From: Actinomycetota bacterium
GTDB lineage: Bacteria > Actinomycetota > Acidimicrobiia > Acidimicrobiales > Ilumatobacteraceae
DNA: 48,230 nt
Direction: 5' to 3'
Assembly (NCBI GenBank): GCA_009703055.1
Contig: WLGW01000004.1
Span: 1-48,230, forward strand
A program made the translations under genes and the position numbers. This document shows, piece after piece, positions 43,302 to 48,230 of the stretch (positions are counted from its first letter, which is position 1; each line of letters starts with the position of its first letter). The notes under the pieces are model-generated. The model worked only from the letters and a program-made list of their open reading frames with translations. It searched no databases and was not told the DNA's origin.

Positions 43302-44162
43302 ATGGCCACCCCACTTGACGCACTTGTTTCCCTGCTCGATCTCGAAGTCATTGAAGTCAACATGTTTCGTGGACATTCCCCTGAAGAGAATGCTGTCCGC
43401 GTCTTCGGTGGCCAAGTCGCAGGGCAATCACTTGTCGCAGCGTCACGCACAGTTGACGAACCCTCTCGCCACGTTCATTCACTGCACGCATATTTCCTTC
43501 GCCCAGGCGACCCCGGTGCCCCCATCTTGTATCAAGTCGATCGCTTGCGTGACGGCCGCAGCTTTACAACTCGACGTGTGATTGCAATTCAGCACGGTGA
43601 AGTCATCTTCAACTTGCAGGCCAGCTTTCATGCGGCAGAACCCGGGCTCGACTGGCAAATCCCCGCACCGCTCAACTTGCCCGAACCAGAAACCTTGCCC
43701 GACTTCAAGACCCGCATGGCTCCGTTCAAGGAACAGATGGGCGAGTGGTACGACCGCCCTCGCCCCATCGACCTTCGTTACATCGATGGCTCCCCTTATG
43801 AGCGCCAAGGCGTGGAGAGCAACGGACAAAAAGTGTGGTTGCGCGCCGACGGAGTGTTACCTGAGGACCCTGTGCTGCATGCGTGCATCGCAACCTATGC
43901 AAGTGACATGACTCTTCTCGACACCACCTTGTTGCCTCATGGACTTGGCTGGAACGAAGGCGGTGTCCAGATGGCCAGTCTTGACCATGCAATGTGGTTC
44001 CATCGTCCGTTCCGCGCCGACGATTGGCACCTCTACGACCAACATGCAATCTCTACATCGAATGCTCGCGGTCTCGCTGGTGGCTCCATTTACACACAGG
44101 ACGGCCACCTTGCCGTCACTGTTGTGCAAGAGGGCCTCATTCGAGTTAAGCCGGCTGAATAA
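43302..44162 (+). CDS. tesB: Acyl-CoA thioesterase II
   Basis: A 286-residue double-hotdog thioesterase that hydrolyses acyl-CoA to free acid and CoA. The N-terminal hotdog has RVFGGQVAGQSLVAASRTVD, VHSLHAYFLRPGDPGAPILY and RDGRSFTTRRVIAIQHGEVI. The C-terminal hotdog has PVLHACIATYASDMTLLDT, MASLDHAMWFHRPFRADDWH with the catalytic aspartate in SLDHA, and ARGLAGGSIYTQDGHLAVTV. This is the standard TesB layout with the Asp/Gln/Thr-Ser active site. Start at 43302 (MATPLDALVSLL); the in-frame extension to 43083 runs antisense to the nitroreductase gene. The stop TAA overlaps the next start by one base (TAATG). Confidence 0.95.
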   Translation: MATPLDALVSLLDLEVIEVNMFRGHSPEENAVRVFGGQVAGQSLVAASRTVDEPSRHVHSLHAYFLRPGDPGAPILYQVDRLRDGRSFTTRRVIAIQHGEVIFNLQASFHAAEPGLDWQIPAPLNLPEPETLPDFKTRMAPFKEQMGEWYDRPRPIDLRYIDGSPYERQGVESNGQKVWLRADGVLPEDPVLHACIATYASDMTLLDTTLLPHGLGWNEGGVQMASLDHAMWFHRPFRADDWHLYDQHAISTSNARGLAGGSIYTQDGHLAVTVVQEGLIRVKPAE

Positions 44163-45355
44163 TGCGTCGCCTTGCCCTCGTCCTTTCAGTCGTCGCACTG
44201 ACTGCCTGTTCTCAGGGGGCTGAGGTCCTCACATCCACATCCTCAACATCCTCTGTCGCTCCCAACGCAAGCGTGTCGTACTCAACGCGTGTCATCGGAA
44301 AACTTGAAGGTGTTGTCGATTTGGTCGAGCGGTCTGCCGATGACAACTGGTTCTATGTCGTTTCTCAAAAGGGCACCATCGAACGTTGGACACGAGACGG
44401 ACAACGAATGGACACGGTCCTTGATATCTCGGCAATGACAACTGGCGAAGGAGAACGAGGTCTCTTGGGCTTTGCGATTCGCCGTTTACCTTCGAAGACA
44501 GACGCATTCATTAACTACACCAACAAAGATGGCGACACTGTCATTGCATGGATTGCAGTCAATGAAGATGGAACTCTTGATAACTCGCGCAGCATCACCG
44601 GAACAAAGTTTCTGACAATCGAACAGCCATATGCCAATCACAATGGTGGGGGACTTGCCATCGGTCCTGACAGTTACCTCTACATCGGCACCGGCGATGG
44701 CGGTAGTTCCAACGATCCTGAACGCCGCGCGATGGACACGTCGTCACTGCTTGGAAAGATTCTTCGCATCGACCCCAACAACATTGATGGCGTGGGCAAC
44801 GACGGATACACAATCCCATCCGATAACCCGTATGTGAATGTTGCAGGAGCCCGACCAGAGATCTGGTCTATTGGCCTGCGCAACCCATGGCGCTTCACAT
44901 TTGACGAGTTCGGCAACCTCTGGATAGCCGATGTCGGCCAAAACAAATGGGAAGAAGTCAATGTCGCAGAAGGAAGTCGCACCCAAGGCGGCGGCAAGGG
45001 AGCGAACTTCGGCTGGAGCGCTTACGAGGGTTCACAGCGTTTCAACTCTGATGTGATCGCAGTTGACCCATTGATGCCTGTTTACGAGTATCCACATGAC
45101 GATGGAGCTTGCTCCATCTCTGGCGGTGCAGTAGCCACCAACACCACTGCGATGGGCCGCGCCGGGTGGTTCTACTTTGGCGATTACTGCACGGGAGAAG
45201 TCACGGCAATCCTCACCAATGGTGACAGCACTGTAGGAACCGAAAAAGTTCTTAGCGACATGGGGAACATCACGGCAATTCGTTCAACGAATAGCGCAAT
45301 GTATGTCTTGACGCGAAAGGGTGAAGTTCACCAACTCATCGTCACGCGCAACTAG
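44162..45355 (+). CDS. PQQ-dependent sugar dehydrogenase-like lipoprotein
   Basis: A 397-residue exported beta-propeller of the glucose/sorbosone dehydrogenase (GSDH) family, including Asd/YliI-like aldose dehydrogenases. It has a lipoprotein signal with LTAC and Cys16, then a Ser/Thr linker. Propeller landmarks: LVERSADDNWFYVVSQKGTI, GERGLLGFAIRRL, the active-site motif ANHNGGGLAIGPDSYLYIGT with GDGG (including the catalytic histidine), LGKILRIDPNN, PEIWSIGLRNPWRFTFD, and ADVGQNKWEEVNV. FGWSAYEGSQRF and the Cys pair in CSISGG and YCTG are also typical. The bound cofactor is assumed from the family. It overlaps tesB by one base and abuts mreB stop to stop with no gap. Confidence 0.9.
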   Translation: MRRLALVLSVVALTACSQGAEVLTSTSSTSSVAPNASVSYSTRVIGKLEGVVDLVERSADDNWFYVVSQKGTIERWTRDGQRMDTVLDISAMTTGEGERGLLGFAIRRLPSKTDAFINYTNKDGDTVIAWIAVNEDGTLDNSRSITGTKFLTIEQPYANHNGGGLAIGPDSYLYIGTGDGGSSNDPERRAMDTSSLLGKILRIDPNNIDGVGNDGYTIPSDNPYVNVAGARPEIWSIGLRNPWRFTFDEFGNLWIADVGQNKWEEVNVAEGSRTQGGGKGANFGWSAYEGSQRFNSDVIAVDPLMPVYEYPHDDGACSISGGAVATNTTAMGRAGWFYFGDYCTGEVTAILTNGDSTVGTEKVLSDMGNITAIRSTNSAMYVLTRKGEVHQLIVTRN

Positions 45356-46360
45356 TTAGCGGCGAACACCCATGAACATGCCACGCAACGCTTGGTAGTT
45401 CTCAATACAGTGCCCGGCTCCCAGTACCACTGCTTCCAGTGGCTGAGATGAAATCTTGACAGGCACTTCTGTTTCGCGTTCAATGCGCTGAGCAAGACCG
45501 CGCAACATTCCGCCGCCGCCTACTAGATACATTCCGCGTGCCAAGAAGTCTTGTGCAAGTTCAGGTGGAGCCTTTGCCAAACAACGCTTCACCGACAACA
45601 CCATCGCTGCAACCGGTTCATCAATTGCGAATCGAACCTCTTCTGCTGTGAGGCGCACAGTCTTTGGCAAACCAGTGACTAAGTCACGACCACGAATATC
45701 TGCGCTTCGATCTTGCGGACCAGGTTCTGCAGATCCAATTTGAATCTTGATTTCTTCAGCTGTGCGCTCACCGATTGCTACACCATGTTCACGGCGTACA
45801 TAGTTCTGAATTGCCGCATCAATATCGAAACTGCCGACACGAATGGCCTCTAGTGCGACAACGCCGCCAAGACTGATCACTGCTGTCTCTGTGGTTCCAC
45901 CACCGATGTCAATCACCATGTTGCCAACTGGTTCATCGATGGGAAGATTCGCACCAATTGCTGCCGCCATCGGCTGTTCAATCAACTGCGCATCAGATGC
46001 ACCAGCACGACGCGTCGCGTCCGTCACTGCTCGACGCTCTACTTCTGTAATTGCCGACGGCACGCAAATAACGACCTTGGGTCGAGTAAATCGGGACACA
46101 CCAACACGCTGCAAAAGCAAGCGAATCATGCGTTCTGTGATGTCAAAGTCGGTAATTGCACCACCGCGCAAAGGACGCACGGCCACGATGTAACTCGGCG
46201 TACGACCAATCATGTCCCACGCTTCGTGTCCCGTCGCAAGAACCTCACCGGACTGACGGTTAACAGCAATCACGGATGGTTCATTGAGAACGATGCCACG
46301 ACCTTTCATGTACACCAGCGTGTTCGCGGTGCCAAGGTCAATTGCGAGGTCACGTGCCAT
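45356..46360 (-). CDS. mreB: Rod-shape protein MreB
   Basis: A 334-residue actin-like ATPase that guides cell-wall synthesis along the membrane. The phosphate-1 loop is AIDLGTANTLVYMKGRGIVL, connect-1 is around VICVPSAITEVERRAVTDAT, phosphate-2 is MVIDIGGGTTETAVISLGG, the adenosine loop is YLVGGGGMLRGLAQRIERET and connect-2 follows. The length is that of MreB/Mbl. mreC and mreD are not adjacent, so this may be a lone copy or paralogue. The start is the ATG at 46360; GGTGGAG lies ahead of it and the codon overlaps the preceding stop (TAATG). It ends the moaE - small membrane protein - mreB operon. Confidence 0.95.
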   Translation of the reverse strand: MARDLAIDLGTANTLVYMKGRGIVLNEPSVIAVNRQSGEVLATGHEAWDMIGRTPSYIVAVRPLRGGAITDFDITERMIRLLLQRVGVSRFTRPKVVICVPSAITEVERRAVTDATRRAGASDAQLIEQPMAAAIGANLPIDEPVGNMVIDIGGGTTETAVISLGGVVALEAIRVGSFDIDAAIQNYVRREHGVAIGERTAEEIKIQIGSAEPGPQDRSADIRGRDLVTGLPKTVRLTAEEVRFAIDEPVAAMVLSVKRCLAKAPPELAQDFLARGMYLVGGGGMLRGLAQRIERETEVPVKISSQPLEAVVLGAGHCIENYQALRGMFMGVRR

Positions 46361-46569
46361 TAACGGCTCCACCGATCATCTTGATTGTTGTGATGGACAG
46401 AATTACGACGCGCTTCAGGAGACAATGCATCAATGTGTCGACGAAAGTGCGCAATGCCGTCATCAATACGACTCTTGCGATTGTCGAGATACACAAGGAC
46501 TAACAATGTGCCACCCGAAACGATCGCCATGAACGTAAAGAATTTCGTGATGAAAGATAAAGCGATCAT
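46360..46569 (-). CDS. Small membrane protein between moaE and mreB
   Basis: A 69-residue protein with one N-terminal membrane helix (MIALSFITKFFTFMAIVSGG and TLLVLVYL) and a basic cytoplasmic tail rich in R, H, D and N (NRKSRIDDGIAHFRRHIDAL). I do not recognise a family. The ATG at 46569 overlaps the moaE stop (ATGA) and its own stop overlaps the mreB start (TAATG), so it is translated in a chain with both. The position, single helix and positive tail would suit a membrane partner of MreB, but that is conjecture. Confidence 0.7.
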   Translation of the reverse strand: MIALSFITKFFTFMAIVSGGTLLVLVYLDNRKSRIDDGIAHFRRHIDALSPEARRNSVHHNNQDDRWSR

Positions 46570-47045
46570 TTCTGTCCTCCGACTTTGCGAGGCTGCACGA
46601 TGTCGTGCGCTCCAGTACCCCAATCGGATCCACCCGACCAGTTCTCCTTCTTCCAGATAGGAGCACTCTCTTTCAACGCATCAATCGCAAATCGCGCTGC
46701 ATCAAATGCAATGGGTCGATGTGCTGATGACACTGCAACAACAACTGAGGACTCACCTAACGCAAGTTCACCAGTGCGATGCAAAATTGCAATCCGTCGT
46801 GCATCGGGGAAACGCACTCGTGTTTCAGATGCAATTTTTGAGAACGATGGAATCACTGCATCCTCATAAGCCTCGTACTCGAGCGAGGTGACATCATGAC
46901 GCCCATCGGCATGGTCGCGGACCGTGCCAGAAAACAGGACAACCGCGCCGCAGTCGGGACGAACTGCCCACTCATAGATGCTGGCAATGGGCAATTCATC
47001 AGCGGTCAAAGCAAACCACTCATCCCCTTGTCCTTGTGCCATCAC
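46566..47045 (-). CDS. moaE: Molybdopterin synthase catalytic subunit
   Basis: Large subunit of molybdopterin synthase, which puts the dithiolene sulfurs into precursor Z with MoaD as donor. About 159 residues. Motifs: CGAVVLFSGTVRDHADGRHD, LEYEAYEDAVIPSFSKIASE, AILHRTGELALGESSVVVAV, SSAHRPIAFDAARFAIDALK, and ESAPIWKKENWSGG with the catalytic lysines. The start may be GTG at 47045 or ATG one codon later. TACGAT lies exactly six bases before the GTG, which favours a leaderless GTG. No moaD is adjacent. It leads the operon with the small membrane protein and mreB, a combination with no obvious functional link. Confidence 0.94.
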   Translation of the reverse strand: MMAQGQGDEWFALTADELPIASIYEWAVRPDCGAVVLFSGTVRDHADGRHDVTSLEYEAYEDAVIPSFSKIASETRVRFPDARRIAILHRTGELALGESSVVVAVSSAHRPIAFDAARFAIDALKESAPIWKKENWSGGSDWGTGAHDIVQPRKVGGQK

Positions 47046-47051
47046 CCTGTC

Positions 47052-47057
47052 ATCGTA
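47052..47057 (-). promoter_or_regulatory. -10 box of moaE (leaderless layout)
   Basis: TACGAT on the minus strand, six bases before the GTG at 47045. Confidence 0.4.
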
Positions 47058-47130
47058 CTCCTACCCACCTGGGGTGAACCTGCGATGGCGACATCACTTG
47101 CAACCTCATTGCGATTACTCTCTTCTCTTC

Positions 47131-47928
47131 GTGACGCCTGACGAATTTGAAAGAGAACATAAGGCTCCTCTCTCGCCCGACGAACGCTTTTGGCGACACC
47201 CCACCGAACTTGCCGATGTCGAACGGAATAGGCACCTATCGTTTGTACCACCCCTTGGCCGCCGGCTGACCGCCATCACGGCAACAGTCAGCGTGATCGC
47301 CTCTCTCGCAATCCTCAGCGTCGCCATTCCTGAGGGAATCAGGGAGTCTTCGGAAGCTGAAGCCATCGCGGTCACCACCACAATTGATGTCCCACATGTC
47401 AAGGGGGCTATGTCAACACTGGTTGCAACGGCAACGAGTGCCAAAGGGACCACCACGGCAATCTCCATCGGCTCCGATTCATGGGTAGTCGCAGCAGAAG
47501 CAGTTGATCTCAACAAGGCCATCTGGTTGTCCAGTGGCACAGGGAAAAAAGTTCGGGTGCCCTATATCTCCGTCAACGATGATGCCACTGTCGTTCTATT
47601 ACGCCTCACCAACAGCCAAAGCGCAGCAGCGGCACAACAATGGGATAAGTACCTGAATCCCACGTCACCAAATGAGCTTGAGAAGTTCTCGATAGTGGAC
47701 CGATTCGGAGTTCATCATCTCGGATATGAGCAAAGTGTTCGGCATATGGCCAAGCCAAAGGAACTCCCACTCTTGACCGACTCCCCTATCGATGGTGTCG
47801 CTGCCTTCATTGACAAAATGATGAATGTCGTGGGCGTCGCTTTCGACAGTCATCACAGCACGTGGTATTTGCCGAAGGACTCACTTCTCTCCCTACTGGC
47901 AGAAGCCCCTCAAAGCGCCCCCCGTTAG
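47131..47928 (+). CDS. Membrane-anchored trypsin-like protein, apparently inactive
   Basis: About 265 residues. The N-terminal cytoplasmic tail carries SPDERFWRHPTELADVER, a motif seen before the membrane helix of actinobacterial HtrA/S1C-type proteases. One membrane helix spans 47-67. The outer domain has trypsin-like strands (TTTAISIGSDSWVVAAEAVD, VPYISVNDDATVVLLRL, NVVGVAF), but Glu123 stands where the TA-[AG]-H-V histidine belongs, and the GDSGG serine block is replaced by TDSPIDGVAAF. I infer a pseudo-protease, perhaps a sensor or scaffold. The start is uncertain: the GTG at 47131 fits the conserved tail; upstream in-frame residues do not. Confidence 0.65.
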   Translation: MTPDEFEREHKAPLSPDERFWRHPTELADVERNRHLSFVPPLGRRLTAITATVSVIASLAILSVAIPEGIRESSEAEAIAVTTTIDVPHVKGAMSTLVATATSAKGTTTAISIGSDSWVVAAEAVDLNKAIWLSSGTGKKVRVPYISVNDDATVVLLRLTNSQSAAAAQQWDKYLNPTSPNELEKFSIVDRFGVHHLGYEQSVRHMAKPKELPLLTDSPIDGVAAFIDKMMNVVGVAFDSHHSTWYLPKDSLLSLLAEAPQSAPR

Positions 47929-47942
47929 AGGCCGTACTCACA

Positions 47943-47948
47943 TAACCT
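47943..47948 (+). promoter_or_regulatory. -10 box of the DUF2342 gene (leaderless layout)
   Basis: TAACCT seven bases before the ATG at 47956, with no Shine-Dalgarno between. Confidence 0.4.
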
Positions 47949-47955
47949 GAAGTAC

Positions 47956-48230
47956 ATGGCGGACGACGACCCCACCCCATTTAACCCCTTTGGTGGCATG
48001 CCGTTCTTCAACGACATGATGCGAGCAATGGCCCAGCAGGGCCCACTGAATTGGGACTTAGCCCAGCAGTTTGCACAACTCGGAGCAGTGGGCGAAACAA
48101 GTGACCCCGAACCTGATGCATCCACTCGGATCGCCTACAACGCACTGGCTGATATCGCTGACATGCACGTGCGCGAGATCACCACACTGTCCACCGGACC
48201 GCGAGATCGTCATGTTGAAATTCTCACAAC
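47956..48230 (+). CDS. Zinc-dependent metalloprotease of the DUF2342 family, 5' part only
   Basis: The first 91 codons of a longer gene cut by the window edge. The N terminus is acidic and rich in Pro, Phe and Gly (MADDDPTPFNPFGGMPFF), followed by MAQQGPLNWDLAQQFAQLGA, which is the opening of actinobacterial DUF2342 / putative hydrolase (zincin-like) proteins, where GPVNWDLA is characteristic. Next comes the helix IAYNALADIADMHVREITTL. The zinc motif HExxH would lie beyond the edge, so catalytic competence cannot be judged. Confidence 0.75.
   Translation, partial: MADDDPTPFNPFGGMPFFNDMMRAMAQQGPLNWDLAQQFAQLGAVGETSDPEPDASTRIAYNALADIADMHVREITTLSTGPRDRHVEILT

Overview
The window looks like chromosomal DNA of a free-living actinobacterium with mid-range GC, most plausibly of the class Acidimicrobiia (Ilumatobacter-like aquatic lineages). 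The reasons are the gene families: actinobacterial SerC, a PAC2 protein, GatCAB, DUF2342-type metalloprotease, DUF3054, a coproporphyrin-type hem cluster, Thr-rich linkers in surface proteins, and an RHP-type N-terminal tail on a trypsin-like membrane protein. The placement is inference from family content; there is no rRNA or marker-gene search behind it. Coding density is very high. Stops and starts overlap by 1 to 4 bases, two convergent gene pairs abut with no base between them, and many genes have a TANNNT box 6 or 7 bases before the start codon, the layout expected of leaderless transcripts.

Layout. 1-292: a cobalamin riboswitch on the minus strand serving a gene beyond the left edge. 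293-3537: aminotransferase and serC diverging from an 18-base gap, then a PAC2 gene. 3613-3919: a lone hicB antitoxin followed by the C-terminal stump of hicA. 3923-7285: metY and a large glycine-rich surface protein with a rhamnose-lectin-like domain. 7354-10985: ilvBNC operon with its terminator and an odd leader. 10986-14145: DUF4190 protein, haloalkane dehalogenase-like hydrolase, inositol-phosphate synthase and DUF3054. 14146-18290: an AT-richer accessory stretch of poorly described genes. It begins with a 102-base direct repeat of the DUF3054 3' end flanking a SHOCT protein, and continues with two paralogous proteins that I read as sliding-clamp-like domains joined to a YbjN-like domain, one of them coupled to an unknown small gene. 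18312-25027: ilvD, an iron ABC importer behind two TTAGG/CCTAA palindromes, and an acyl-CoA dehydrogenase. 25074-30747: gatCAB, an enoyl-CoA hydratase-like gene, lgt and an esterase, all on the minus strand. 30884-41990: a run of eleven plus-strand genes (M48 protease, ABC exporter, hemE-hemH-hemY, sortase, lnt, glycosyltransferase, methyltransferase, alpha/alpha toroid protein). 41991-48230: methyltransferase, nitroreductase, tesB, sugar dehydrogenase lipoprotein, mreB, a small membrane protein, moaE, a degenerate trypsin-like protein, and the start of a DUF2342 metalloprotease.

How the genes work together. Branched-chain amino acid synthesis is covered by ilvB, ilvN, ilvC and ilvD. Haem synthesis runs from uroporphyrinogen to coproheme in three translationally coupled genes, and an iron importer is nearby. 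Lipoprotein maturation is represented by lgt and lnt, and the window encodes two evident lipoproteins (the iron-binding protein and the sugar dehydrogenase).

The strongest candidates for something new are the clamp-like/YbjN paralogue pair in the accessory stretch, the serine in place of the expected nucleophilic cysteine of Lnt, the gutted hicBA locus, the diverged 102-base direct repeat, and the divergent promoter whose two -10 boxes overlap.
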